64,000 nt of DNA from Kitagawia praeruptora (GCA_037693485.1 CM075344.1:110927001-110991000); one strand, 5' to 3'; shown: positions 22,188-34,634, numbered from the stretch's first letter. A program made the numbers and translations. Notes: generated from the sequence alone by a model not told the origin.

Positions 22188-22353
22188 GGGACGGAACCAG
22201 GAATAAATATTGGGACGGAACCAGGAATAAATATTCTGCCACTTATAATGAAGATTTTTGAAAAAGATAGAGGGACTAAATGATTTTTTTTGTAAAAATA
22301 GGGGGACTAAATGAATTTTTTATTAAGAAGGGGGGACGAAATTCAAATTTTTG

Positions 22354-22421
<68 letters not shown>

Positions 22422-22472
22422 TTTGCATTTTCAGATTTTTGGGGGAAGGGCCCCCCCTGCCCCCCTCGTCCC
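22188..22472. mobile_element. Mutator-type MITE with 12-bp target duplication
   Basis: The element starts GGGACGGAACC and ends CCTCGTCCC. It is flanked on both sides by TATAGGCTACCA (22176-22187 and 22473-22484). Inside are a tandem GGGACGGAACCAGGAATAAA pair, G-rich steps, a TA tract (22357-22414) and a C-rich end. Long target duplications and short G/C-rich termini fit Mutator-like non-autonomous elements, although 9 bp is the usual duplication length. Confidence 0.7.
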
Positions 22473-22904
22473 TATAGGCTACCAACTTCACATTAGACCT
22501 TCTTACTTCACTTAGAATAATACATATTTACAATGTAATTTCTACCGCAATTATTTTTTCGCATGTGTAACAACCTTACATAAAATTGATATGAACTTGC
22601 CTCTACCCCCATAGTCATATATGTAACTAACATAAAACTTTACTGTAAGATAATATGTAAAACTATTTTGTATTAATTATAAGAAACCTACATAATCTAT
22701 TTACGACCTTTAAAATCTAATTATAATCGTTCCTCTTACATTTAAATTCAAATTCAAACATTCTATAATTTACAAAAAAGTTTCATTAACTAGTTACTAA
22801 ACCTTATGGTTTCAAAAAATTACAAAAACTTATGTTATCCCTCTGTTTACATATTTTCTATTTACATTCTTTCCTATTCGACAAAACATCATCTTTTATA
22901 GTTA

Positions 22905-22929
22905 CTAGTATGTTGCCCGCTACGCTTCG
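22905..22929 (-). other. Helitron 3' terminus (hairpin plus CTAG)
   Basis: Minus strand: GCCGAAGCGTAGCGGGC can form a short bulged hairpin, followed by AACATACTAG and a flanking T. It lies on the 3' side of the RPA and RepHel genes in the correct orientation. The stem is weaker than the canonical CCGTGC...GCACGG form. Confidence 0.5.
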
Positions 22930-23649
22930 GCTTCATTATTTTAATATTTTAATACATATTAATCATTTTGGTATTTTTAATACAAAATTTAAAATAAATT
23001 AAATATTATGCGTCGTTGACTTTACACTTATAAATTTTAGTTGCGTCTTTATAAAACTTAGAGCAACCTTATTTGTTTGGACCACTAATGTAAAACAATG
23101 ATATATAAAAAAACGAATGTAGACAATTAGAAGACAAATTATGACAGTTACAAAGATTTTAATATTAATTTTTAAACATGTTGGAGATTTATTTTAATTT
23201 AGATATAATAGAAAATGTTTATGTTGACCATATAAAACCTTAAAAATATATAAAATAAAATTTTAAGCAAAAGCTTAACTCAACTTAGCCAGTGGGGCTT
23301 GGTGGGATTTTCAAATCAATATGAGCAATTGCTCCATATTGCAATGTCAAATTATGGCACAAACACATAAGATCAGGATTTTCATTAACACACATCTTCG
23401 AATATTTGGGAGTTACCATCAACACATCCTACGTCAATACTTTTTAAGATAAATATTGAAAACATATTTTTTGGGTAGAATAGGCAACTTTGTAGTCACT
23501 ACTCAAAGTACTATCAAATCGGGTGTATAAAGTAAATTTTGAATGTGCATAGAAATGTTCATCCACTTTAATCAACAAAATTCCACGATTTCCTCCACAT
23601 TATTACTTTAAATTTCAATCAATCATTTTGAATATTTAAGAAATGTGAA

Positions 23650-23845
23650 AATTGGGGTAAGAGAACAATTATGACCTTGCTATACAGAGATATAGAATGG
23701 CCTGCTAAAGTTCAAAGGTATGGAAGAGCATGCAGAATCGGCCTGGGATGGGATGAATTTACACATGCAAATACATTTGTAGCTGGAGATAAGTGAAGGT
23801 TTCAATACATTGGACAACAAAAGTTCGAAGTAACAAAGGCTACTT
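23650..23845 (+). pseudogene. B3 DNA-binding domain remnant
   Basis: The plus-strand frame reads TIMTLLYRDIEWPAKVQRYG, then RACRIGLGWDEFTHANTF, VAGDK, stop, RFQYIGQQKFEVTKAT. The order W-x-EF-x-x-A-N-x-x-V-x-GD and the following F-x-x-I are typical of plant B3 transcription-factor domains. There is an in-frame stop after VAGDK, and no start or remaining gene is visible. It lies between the Helitron 3' end and the RPA-like genes and is probably a captured or decayed fragment. Confidence 0.65.
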
Positions 23846-24678
23846 AATTAACTTTCACTCTTATTAAGAAACAGTAGTTATTATTTGATGCAACTTAGAA
23901 ATTGACTCAAATTTATTTATCGATATATTATGAAACTCAAATACTATGTCATGCCATTGAAAACATAGATTGTGGGATCCTTTGTTTTTAAGGTTCTATA
24001 AATTTAAGTTGGAATGTTTAAATATCTTTTGCTGCTCATTTGTTCTTCCATTTATTTCTATAAGTTTGGAGATTATAATATTTGAAGCGGCCTTTTACGG
24101 ATTCGATGTGGATTATGAAATGATTCCAATTTGATTTCGAAGTACATAATTATTATTTTGGGTCATTCAGTTCTTTTTCAAAATTTACAACTCTCATCTA
24201 TTAAAGTTGGAAAATAAGCTTTATTTAAGTGAAGATTATTGGCATTGTAAATTTTCGAGCATGTAGAAGTTGATAAATGTAATAGAATACAACCTTAAAA
24301 GCATATTTGATACGGACATTGCCAAATTCTTTAAATAAGTCTTAAAAAGAGTTCAAAATTACCTCTAATAAAACTAACATCAACTTTAATTTTAAATGCA
24401 TTGGAATACCAACATAAAAGCATCAATGATACATACTGCCAAATTCTTTTTATAAGTCTTCCATAGAGTTGAAAACTACTTGTAATAAAACTGACATGAA
24501 CTTTTACTCGCTATAATAAAATGCATTCAAGTTTAACACCACCGAGACATTGATGTGAGCATGTCAAGAACTTCAATTTTTCGTTGAGAAGTTGGACAAA
24601 TGGTAGCTCGAACCTGAGGCCTGTTGACATAATATTCGATTTAATGTGAGTTTATTGAAAGTACGAATAAGGGACGGG

Positions 24679-26776
24679 TTAAACTACAACAAAAAGATTA
24701 CTGAAATGACTAACTTGTGGTTCACTTTCACTGATTGGATGTGGGTAGCTTCCTTGTGTGGCTGAATGCCAAGCTTCCAGGTTAAATCCTTCCATTACAT
24801 CTGTAGCCACATAGTAATCTTGTGTTTTCTGAATGTTAGCTTCACTAATGATGAGCTTCACAGTGCAGTCCTTGTTTTTTAAGGTGCGCATAATATTAGG
24901 CCAAGCAGCAATAGTATGACCCTACACAACCAAATTATTATAATCAATAACTAAGTGGATGTTATTAGAACAATTGCTGTGATTATGTAGGATATAGATC
25001 AGTAATGTGCTTTCATTTCTCACCTCATTTTGCAATTCATAAACAGTTTTCCCAATTAGAGTTCGAACTTCTCGATCCTCAAGCCTAATCTTTATTTCGC
25101 CAGTTTGATCTTCTGCTGTGAGGTCGACTTCAAAACTGAAAATCAACATTTTCAAAAACTGATTAGGTAATGCTCTGTATTACACTTATAATCAGAAATA
25201 TAACCTGCTGGTATACCTCAAAGCTGCATAAGGCACCGTCCTAGTACATGCATTACACATGTGAACATTTTCAATTGTTACAGTTTTCTGGTAGCAGGAG
25301 GTGCATACAGGGTGACACCAGCTCTTTGTCTCACTTATCATTTTGATTTTGATCTGACAGATTACCTCAATCTAACAATAAAGAAATAATTAGAAGTTTG
25401 TACATCTAGGTCCTCTGTAAGATCACATATATGTAGCATACCTCCCTGTGAGACTGATCAAGAACTTTGATATCTTTTACATGATAAAGGAGTGCAGGTC
25501 TGTTCTTCTGTGATGAGAGGACTTTCCTAGTAAATCCTGGTTTAGAACAACTAAAAACATACGAAGTATGTAAGAAAGTCGTAAATGTCATTCCCATTAT
25601 AAAGATTTGCATTGTTCATACCTTTTTCTTAGTTGACTCACACTATGGTGGTTGCAGTTTAGATAGAAAGTAGTTGCTCCCACATTTCCAAGTATTACTT
25701 CATCTGTGAAATTAGTTAAAAAATGTCAGTTAAGGTTGTGGAATTATATAAACTATGAACATGGAATACCTGGTTAATTATATAAATCATGACTGTAAGA
25801 TAGCTCACAATTTATAAATTCTGGTATAGTTTGTAAACCATAGTAGTAATATAGGGGATTTAGATACCTCGCCACATTGTGACTCTAGCACAGCCCAGAA
25901 TTATAATCACTGGATATTCCAACTCTGTTTTAAGCGTAGCAGCAAGCAGTTCAGCAAATTCATCCCAAAGAGTCACACTCACACTTGTACTGAATGAGGG
26001 TTAAAATGCTATTAGACAACTAATTAGCAAACTGTATGTAATCAGTCTTTATTGATCTAATTTATAATTTCAAGTACTGACCTCCCATCAGTAATATTAA
26101 ATTTGAACTGTGGCTGTATTCTCCCAAGCCTGTTTTTGACTTTACCAATGCCTTCATACTCTTCCAAGACTCCAATCACATCTGTTAGCAAGGTTCAAAG
26201 TATCAATTTAAGTAGTAAGACAATGCAGTAATCTGTTTCAGTGAGAGTATTAGAGGTTATACCAGCAAGAAAGGTGTTCTGTTGAGATATAGGTTTTAGA
26301 TCAGGAAGGTCATAGAAATCAAACCAGTATCTTTCAATGTGGACTTGGTTTTCTTCTAGTGCCTTCAAGATTGTGTCTTCGCCAAATATAACTTGGAACT
26401 CTTTCCTCACAGGCCTGAATTTGTCTTCAATGTTGTAGTCTTTCACTGTGAAATTATTAATTTGGAAAATGCCTCCAACTATAATGTTCTTCTCTATTTC
26501 ATCAGCAAGAGCTCCAGGAACAAACGCATGAACTCTGTTACGCTATAATTATAGGCATAGGAGATGTTATATCGAGATAAAAGAGATAATACATATCAGT
26601 TACATCATCAGGTGTACCATACTTACTTGAGCATCCAGTAGCAACAGGTTAAAGGCTTTGAAAAGTTCTCCTCGAGTTGAAACTCCTCTCCATAGATTCA
26701 AGATCCTAACCTGAACTTTCCAATCATATTTTCCTTTCCTCAAGTCTTTCAAATAGTCAACTTTCTTGCTAGCCAT
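24679..26776 (-). CDS. RPA70-like single-stranded DNA-binding protein A (Helitron-associated)
   Basis: Multi-exon gene with GT-AG introns. Exon 1 (26627-26776) starts MASKKVDYLKDLRKGKYDWK. Further exons at about 26195-26546, 26080-26182, 25870-25990, 25622-25704, 25440-25550, 25216-25370, 25022-25140 and 24679-24920 encode successive OB folds. Recognisable parts are NRVHAFVPGALADEIEK, a LGRIQPQFKFNITDG core, VSVTLWDEFAELLAATL, and a C-terminal OB fold with a four-cysteine zinc ribbon (CHPVCTSC ... MCNAC). This is the layout of the DNA-binding subunit of replication protein A. It should bind single-stranded DNA, here perhaps during Helitron rolling-circle transposition. The frame ends ...PQVSHFSNLFVVV; a further exon cannot be excluded, because the tandem relative has a longer tail. 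No internal stop is seen. Confidence 0.8.
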
Positions 26777-27380
26777 ACTTAGTGTGAAAGAGTGTTTCTT
26801 TGATGTTTTACCTGCTTCCTATTTCCTACCTTGCATGCTATGAATTGTTCTGGAGCTATTATATTTATAGGGTGGAGAAATACAACAGGTGATATCTTGG
26901 GTAGATGAAGAAATATAAAGACCATAATCAATTATGTAACCAAACAACTTCTCCTATGTAATTGAGCATTCAATTTCAATCTGAATATATATTGATTAAC
27001 TCTGTATAATATCCCACAGAGAATCTTTAAACATAGTAAAGATACATTACTTGGAAATATAGAGTTCAACAGTTCAGATAAAAAGTTTCCATTTTAGTGA
27101 CAAAATGAATGATCTCATCAAGACAACTTAAGCCAGAAGTAATGATCTACATCCAAAAAAGTTGGCATAAAGCATACAGCCAATAATAAAGAGTTCCAAT
27201 GAGATGCCAAAAGAGGTTGTAAAAGATTCTATCTTCATTCTCCTACATATTAATATAGATGATATTCCTTCAATGCTGACACACCACATTTAGATCAGCA
27301 AATTCAAATCTGTAGAAAGATGAAATAACCACAATTACAATGCTTGGTATAACAAATTTATACAATTAACATCCTATTGT

Positions 27381-29832
27381 TTAAATGAATGTATGGATTT
27401 TAATATTTTATGTATTACCATTGTTTTAGTTGCCTTTTCATTTTTGATCACTTTGCACTTTGCAAGAGGCACATTTTCATCCATCTCCACAGGAACATTA
27501 TCTAACAAATTTCTTCCTCTAACCTTGTTTGTTGACTTGACAGTAGGAGGACTATGCTTAGGATCATGAGTGGTACCATATTCCTAATAGAAACAATTAA
27601 TCAATTTGTACAACAACAGATTGTTTAACAATGTTTATTCAAGATTTAACAATTACCACTGAAATGCAGGGGTCTTTCTGATTAGAAAAATGTGGCACTT
27701 GAGATGGACTATGATTACCATGACTTTCAAGTGGGTAATTCAATTCAAGAGCCATATAAATGTTTGATGTTTTCTTCAGGTTACTGTCGTCTAGTGCAAG
27801 GGTCAATAGGTACTCCTTCTTCTCAAAAAATCGTAGCACTGGAGGAAATGGTATATTTTCACCTACCTGCAAGTAAGGATGTATCGATCGTTATTCTATA
27901 ATGTAACATGCTTAACTTCTGTAGGGCTTTTCATTTTCTTACAATCTCCCAGTCTAAAACTGTACAGAACTCACTTCATTTTCATCATTTTCCACATCAA
28001 AAGCATTCCTTCCAATTATGCGTTGTATCTCGTCATCAGGGAATATTACGGCTAGAATTCCAGTACTATCATTGCACACAGTAGCAAGCCTAAATCTAAA
28101 TAAACCAAATTATATTGTAAGTTAGTGAAAAAGGGCAACATATGAATAATTTTGATGGTAATGTTGATTTATACCTTTTGTCTGGATAGGGGATGTTTCG
28201 TTTACATGTAGCACAATTATATCTTTTCTCAACAATGGCAACCTCATTCCCACATGCAGTACAAACATTGTCATACCAGTTATTATTCTGATCAACTTTC
28301 TTAACTGTAATATGGCATCTGACCCTTCTCTATTGTGCATAACAATCACTAATCAGTTAGTAGCATACACAGACCAAGCAGGTAAAAAAAAAGGGTAACA
28401 CAATCACCATTTGAACATGGACCATAATACTTGGAGTTATACAAACCACAAACCTCAGTAAAATTTGTACTCAGATTCTTAATAGCTGCAATAGTATAAA
28501 TATCAGGAACTTTGTCATCAACTGGGATTTCTATGGGCAGGTAGTATGGTTCAGGATCAGGAACACTATAAACAAAATTACAAAACTGTTAGTATTACTT
28601 CAAGGCAAAATTGAACACTATTTATTTCAGGTTATACCTATCCTTTAGTAGCTTTACACTGTAGTGGTCCAAATTCAGATAGAACCTAGTAGCTGGATAG
28701 TTGTTCAAACAGGTCATACCTGCAGTTAAGGAACATAGCACAGTCTATGAGGTTTCAGTAGGACTATTCACTATTCACTATACCAAATACAAAATTTTAC
28801 TTAATGAGTTTGTTGGATGAGTACATCTACAAATAAGAGGTATTATCATTTCAACATTTTCCTACCTTCATATTGATTAACTTTGGCACATGCAATGATG
28901 ACTACACTGTTTTCTCCCTTTGTCTCACTCAAAGCTTTTGCAAAATCTTGAGCCAATTCATTGAAGAATGTAACATTCAGAGAAGACCTATAATTTATAA
29001 GATCTCAATTTAATATAAATTAGGTAATAAATAGCATGTGTATATATCAAATAAAAGATACTTATCAAAACTTATTAGAAGAGTAATTATGAAGCAAAGT
29101 TTAGTCCAAAAAATCGGTACCTTCCATCAGTGATTCGAAATTTAATATGGCATCTGCTATGGTCGTCTTTTGCATACATCAAATTAGCATTCTGATTTCT
29201 AATTATGCCAGCAACATCTAAAAAAGAAATAAAAGTATCATGCAATTAGTATAACATTAATTATCTTATTCAACAATATTATGACCCTATCAAAGGGGTA
29301 GAGTCAATAAGCTAGTTTTACCTATCAAAAAACGGTTATCTGTTAGTAGCTTATCAGCATCCTTTAGTTCAAAGAGGTCAAAGGCAAAAGATGGGATCTT
29401 GGTGATATTATCCTTTTCACATACCAAAGTGGTATTATTGGCAAAATAGATATGTTTGTCAAATCTAACGGCTCTGCTCATTTCATCGCCAGCATAAACT
29501 CGAACATGAAAGTTAGATAATGTGTAGATCTCTCCTTCCTTAAGATCTTTCATGAACAAATCTAAAATCTTGGCACTGACAAAAGCATGAATTCTACAGC
29601 TCTACAGATTCACAAATAAAACAATAGTAGTACATTTGAGAACTGGGAATTAGAAATGTAAAGCTCCAAAAAGTAATCTTACCGAATCATCAATGAATAT
29701 AACGTTTAAACCCCGAAATTCCTGAGTCTGCCTGTTGACTCCTTTCCATAGACTCTGAGCTCTAACACGTACTGTCCACTCCGATTTTCCAGTTTTCAGA
29801 TTTTTAAGCTTATCATACTTGTTGAAAGCCAT
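27381..29832 (-). CDS. RPA70-like single-stranded DNA-binding protein B (Helitron-associated)
   Basis: Same architecture as the neighbour at 24679-26776 and clearly a diverged tandem duplicate. Exon 1 (29683-29832) begins MAFNKYDKLKNLKTGKSEW. Following exons carry CRIHAFVSAKILDLF, HSRCHIKFRITDG, LNVTFFNELAQDFAKALS and the zinc-ribbon OB fold (NVCTACGNEVAI ... YNCATCKRNIPY). Then come FPDDEIQRIIGRNAFDV and the serine/proline-containing tail (SPSQVPHFSN, KHSPPTVKSTN). All introns have GT-AG borders and the reading frame stays open. The protein is predicted to bind single-stranded DNA. The last exon probably ends near 27381 but its end is uncertain. Intervals 26777-27380 and 29833-30490 show no further gene. 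Confidence 0.78.
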
Positions 29833-30494
29833 TGCAAGTATACAGCTTCAAAACAATACGAAATGAACAAAGACTGTAAAGTAAGTGAAGACATACAAAT
29901 AGAGGAGAGATTCGATGAGATGTTTGTCGTCATTAGTCACGTGAAGATTCAACCAAACCCATCAAATAATGGTAGTCAACATTCTGATCAGTCTTTTTTG
30001 TTCTCTAACGTATACTGACAATTATCCTGTCTCACTCACATGTTGCCAGTTTTATGTTAGACAGTAAGGTTACGATACGAATTATGTTTCAGTCGAACCT
30101 GAAAGGCTGGTAAGTTTAAAATATACTATGTCTCTAGAGAAAGATAAATAGGGGTATTTTCTTATATTTAATTAAGAAATACATCTTGAAGTGGGCTCTC
30201 AATCTGAAGTGGGCTGGATAAGGTGCGATTTTTGGCCTGCTATTGTATAGTTGGATTTGTAAGTAAAGTTGGGTTTGTATTTTTTGGTGGTTGGGTGAAT
30301 AGGCTCAGTAAATGTGGCGATAACTTGAAAAATAACAGAGATTAAAAGTCAAAACTTTGGAATTACAAAATAAATCCTATTGGTGCAGAATAGAAACCTT
30401 TCATATTTCTTCTCGCTTTTTTCGTTGGGGAGATGAAGAGTAATTAATGGTATCAGGAGGTTAAATACAGATGATCCTAACATGCTTCTTCATT

Positions 30495-31171
30495 AGCATT
30501 CTAAATCTGTAAGGGGTAAAATTATTGAGAGGAGTTGGGTGTTTCCAAAGAGGAAGTTTGTGAAGATCAACACCCATGCAGTGCACTATGATGAACCATT
30601 GCCTAATGGTAATACATCAGGCATAGGGGTGGTGATCAGAGATAGGAGAGGTACTATAGTACTCATGGTCTCGGGCACTATACCAGGAATAACAGCTAGG
30701 GCTAATGAGGTGTGGTCGATGCTCATTGGTCTGAGATGTGCATACTATGAAAGAAAAAATAAGTTGCAGTTGGAGACGGACAATAATGAGGGTGTGAAAG
30801 AATGGGAAGATTGGAGGTGGTGGCTGGATCCAAATCATGCTGGGGTCATTCAACAATTGGAGCAGAGGAAATCAGATCCTAATCTGACATTGGAAGTGGA
30901 GGTTATCAGGGATAGTCAAAACAGGTTGGCAAGATTTCTAGCAGTGGATGGAGCTCAGAACAGGGACAGGCTAGTAGTGTTTAGAAGGCCGTTTGGTAGG
31001 GTAAGGGAACTATGGCGTCTAGATATGGGTCTCGGGCCGGTTGAAGATCGTTTTCGGCTGTTGGAGGAGGAAGAAGCCATGCAGGCTGCTGATGAGGAGG
31101 ATCTCGAAAGCATGGGAAACTGGCTGGTGGCAGACATTGAGTCACAGGGGATGGGAAGGCAAAGTGCTTGA
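30495..31171 (+). pseudogene. RNase-H-like domain fragment with lost catalytic residues
   Basis: The open frame from the stop at 30494 to 31171 contains an RVT_3-type RNase H fold: FVKINTHAVHYDEPLPNGN, SGIGVVIRDRRGTIVLMVSG, ANEVWSMLIGLRCAYYE, KLQLETDN, then RDSQNRLARFLAVDG. Such domains occur at the end of plant LINE polyproteins. The usual first aspartate (NxDG) is His here, and the last (N-x-x-AD) is Arg, while the Glu of the helix and the Asp of LETDN remain. It is therefore unlikely to be an active nuclease. No ATG is in a plausible place: the frame has a GTG at 30539 and ATG only further in. A charged 70-residue tail (LLEEEEAMQAADEEDLESMG) is unusual. Best read as a LINE 3' fragment; a domesticated gene is less likely. 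Confidence 0.55.
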
Positions 31172-31539
31172 AAATGTCGTCTGAAAGTTTGCTTCGACTT
31201 CTATTGCCTAATTTTATTTCTATTTTTATGTTTTTATTAAGTTTATGTTATCTGTTTCATTGGGTGATTTGCATTGTTCTTGTTGGATTTATGTCCTGAA
31301 ACCTTAAGTGTTCTAAGACTGGTGGAACTGTGGGCAGATGCCCTGTTTTATTTCCTAGTTTCGTGGTTGTTTACTAATATTCATGTTTTTGCCTAAATTA
31401 TTGTTTGCAATCTTTAAATTTTTCAAGATTTGTTTTGAATTTATCATGTTTTTTATAAGATGTATGCCAAATTTAGATTGTCATTGGCAATCAAGATCTT
31501 GTAGTTTGGTAATTACTGTGTAGTCATGATATTCAAATG

Positions 31540-32339
31540 GCATAAGTTTTACATTTCATTACGTCTGACTGCTACTGATAACATGGTATCAGAGCTAGAA
31601 TATACGATCTTTATCTTCTCCGATGTCGTTTCCGGCGATTAGACGTTATTTCCGACGAATGTTTTGCTCATTTTCTCTATCATCTCATCGTTTAGTAAGA
31701 TCTTTCTCATTTTCTTGATCTTCTTTTAGCTTAAGATTTTGTTTTCTTAGCTGTTTCTTGATTTCTGTGAATTGTGAATGATATTTGAGGTTTTCTGATG
31801 ATAATCTTGTTGAAGATATGTTGATTTACAATCTTCAACTTACGATCTTTTGATTTCTTTATCGATCATTCTTTTCTGTGTTTCTAATCTCTCTAAATCA
31901 AATCTCTCTGAATCAAATCTCGCCAAATCTCTCTAAATCACTTCTAAACTCTAAACTCTGAATTTCTAAACTCTAAACTCTGAAATCACTTCTAAACTCT
32001 GAAATCACTTCTAAACTCTGAAATCACTTCTAAACTCTGAATTTTTTCTGGAAAATCATGGCTACAACAATAGAACTCACACAAGATCCGTCTAGTGTCT
32101 ATTTTCTACATCCTTCTGACAATACTGGTATGAAACTTGTTACTACACCTTTTAATGGAACTTGCTATGGAAACTGGAAACGATCCATGGTCATAGGACT
32201 TACAGCTAAGAACAAAATGTGTTTTATTGATGGAACACTATCTAAACCTGAGATCACAGCAGTTAACTACAAATCTTGGTCAAGATGTAATAGTATGATA
32301 ACAGGCTGGATCATGTATCTCAACACGAAGAAAAGTTAG
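31540..32339 (+). mobile_element. Ty1/copia leader and gag fragment (copy 1)
   Basis: The last ~45 bases of an LTR (TTTTACATTTCATTACGTCTG ... ACTGATAACA) are followed by the initiator tRNA-Met primer site TGGTATCAGAGC (about 31584) and a pyrimidine-rich leader with CTCTAAATC / CACTTCTAAACTCTGAA repeats. A gag start follows at 32058 (MATTIELTQDPSSVYFLHPS). The gag frame shows the N-terminal part of the copia gag family (LVTTPFNGTCYGNWKRSM, WSRCNSMITGWI) and stops at 32339 after 93 codons. The LTR upstream is missing compared with copy 2. Only a decayed fragment remains. Confidence 0.75.
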
Positions 32340-32547
32340 AGATTATCAAAAATATGGGTGTGTGTACTATAAGTGCATTTTATTATAATAAATAAGGGTG
32401 TGTGTAATATAAGTGTATTTTATTATATATATTTATTTATAAATAAATAAATATAATAAGAAGCAGATCGAATTGGCATTATCAGTTATTAGTAAAGAGT
32501 ATTTATTCAACTTATTATCCAAATTATTCATGTGTGAAAAAAAAATT

Positions 32548-33345
32548 GCATCGCAGTCTTCCAGAACCATGCATCTAATCTTAAAGGTTGGGATTAATTA
32601 AAAAAAAAATTTCGAAGATCATTTGGTTATATTTAAAACTTAATTGTAATGTTTTAAAATTTAAAATAAATTTGGAAAATTACTGTTGAGATTTTTAGAT
32701 ATAAAAAGAATTGTTTTGAAATTTTATTGTTTTTTTTATAAGATTTACGCCAATTTTCAATCGTCGGTTGTCATTTTTTTACTACTTACCTCAATTTTCA
32801 ATCATTTTCAGACTACTTTACACATAAACTACCTCAAGCTTCGTTTGGTCCTATCTTCGAAAGTTTTGTTTGACACTTAACGCCAAAACTATTTTGTTAT
32901 ACTAATGTCATGTTTTGCTATTCAATTTTCATTAAACTACATCTATGGCATCGCAGTCTTGCAGAACCATGCATCTAATCTTAAAAGCTGGGATTAATTA
33001 AAAAAAAAATTCGAAGATCATTTGGTCATATTTAAAACTTAATTGTAATATTTTAAAATTTTAAAGTAATTTGGAAAATTACTGTTTAGATTTTTAAATA
33101 TAAAAAGAATTGTTTTGAATTTTTTTGTTTTTTATAAGATTTATGTCTATTTTCAATCGTCAATTGTCATTTTTTTGGTATCTACCTCAATTTTCAATCA
33201 TTTCCGACTACTTTACACAGAAACTACCTCAATCTTCGTTTAGTCCTATCTTGTTTTGTTTCACACTTAATGCCAAACCATTTCTGTTATACTAATGTCA
33301 TATTTTGCCATTCGATTTTTATTGAATGGAGTTAAAAAGAACTGA
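32548..33345. repeat. ~400-bp tandem repeats
   Basis: Two adjacent direct copies begin GCATCGCAGTCTT(C/G)CAGAAC (32548 and 32949) and continue through GGGATTAATTAAAAAAAAAA, AAGATCATTTGGT and CAATTTTCAATC. Partial further copies occur at about 31430-31500 and 34230-34450. No protein is encoded. The repeat interdigitates with the copia fragments, suggesting unequal exchange. 32340-32547 is AT-rich with no gene. Confidence 0.7.
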
Positions 33346-33423
33346 TCAAATTATACAAATTTTTTAATTAATGTGTAGTCGTGATTTTAAAAATGCATAA
33401 GTGGGTGTTCTATATTTTCGAAG

Positions 33424-33689
33424 TGTTGAGATACATGATCCAGCCCACTCGATACATGATCCAGCCCACTCTAATGATCCAAATCCAGCCCATCATACAT
33501 CCACGTCAGCAAATCAACCTGCAAATTGTACATATTAGATTGGCTGTATTTATAATTAGTTAGTTACAATTTTATAGTCAGTTAGTCATTTTACAAAAGC
33601 TTAGCTTTCATTCTCTGTAACAAACTTTTAGTTCATCAATGGAAGATCTAAGTTTTACATTTCATTACGTCTGATTGCTACTGATAACA
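33424..33689 (+). repeat. LTR of the Ty1/copia fragment (copy 2)
   Basis: It starts TGTTGAGATACATGATCC and ends ACTGATAACA just before TGGTATCAGAGC. It contains a TATA-like GTATTTATAATTAG (about 33546) and a short tandem GATACATGATCCAGCCCACT. About 266 bp, typical of copia. Confidence 0.75.
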
Positions 33690-34160
33690 TGGTATCAGAG
33701 CTAGAATATACGATCTTTATCTTCTCCGATGTCGTTTCCGGCGATTAGACGTTATTTCCGACGAATGTTTTGCTCATTTTCTCTATCATCTCATCGTTTA
33801 GTAAGATCTTTCTCATTTTCTTGATCTTCTTTTAGCTTAAGATTTTGTTTTCTTAGCTGTTTCTTGATTTCTGTGAATTGTGAATGATATTTGAGGTTTT
33901 CTGATGATAATCTTGTTGAAGATATGTTGATTTACAATCTTCAACTTACGATCTTTTGATTTCTTTATCGATCATTCTTTTCTGTGTTTCTAATCTCTCT
34001 AAATCAAATCTCTCTGAATCAAATCTCGCTAAATCTCTCTAAATCACTTCTAAACTCTAAACTCTGAATTTCTAAACTCTAAACTCTGAAATCACTTCTA
34101 AACTCTGAAATCAATTCTAAACTCTGAATTTTTTCTGGAAAATCATGGCTACAACAAACT
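33690..34160 (+). mobile_element. Ty1/copia primer site and leader (copy 2), gag truncated
   Basis: Nearly identical to 31584-32070: TGGTATCAGAGCTAGAATAT, the ACGATCTTTATCTTCTCCGA leader and the CTCTGAAATCACTTCTAAAC repeats. The gag ATG (34145) is followed by only MATTN before the sequence collapses into more leader-type repeats. 34240-34630 is a partial tandem-repeat copy with nothing else seen. Confidence 0.75.
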
Positions 34161-34634
34161 CTGAAATCACTTCTAAACTCTGAAATCACTTCTAAACTCT
34201 GAATTTTTTCTGAAATCACTTCTAAACTTTTTTTCCAAAGATCATTTGGTTAAATTTAAAGCTTATTTGTAGTATTTTTATTTTTAAAATAAATTTTGAA
34301 AAATTTTGAAAAGAATTTTAAATAAAAAAAAGAACTGTTTTAATTTTTATTGTTTTTTATACAATTTCTTCCAATTTTCAATCGATACTTGTCATTTTTT
34401 AATCATTTCTTCACTATTTTACACAAGAACAACAATTATAGAGTTTTATAACTCTAATTTAGTAAAATTAGTGATGTTGAATGACTAAAATGACATACGA
34501 ATACTTCTAATCATTCACATAAAAAAGACTACTCAAGGATTTCTCAATAGAGTAAACATATAACTTAACATTGCAACACAAAAAAATTGTCCACCAAGAG
34601 TAACATTGTACAATGAATCACCTAGTTTCAATGT

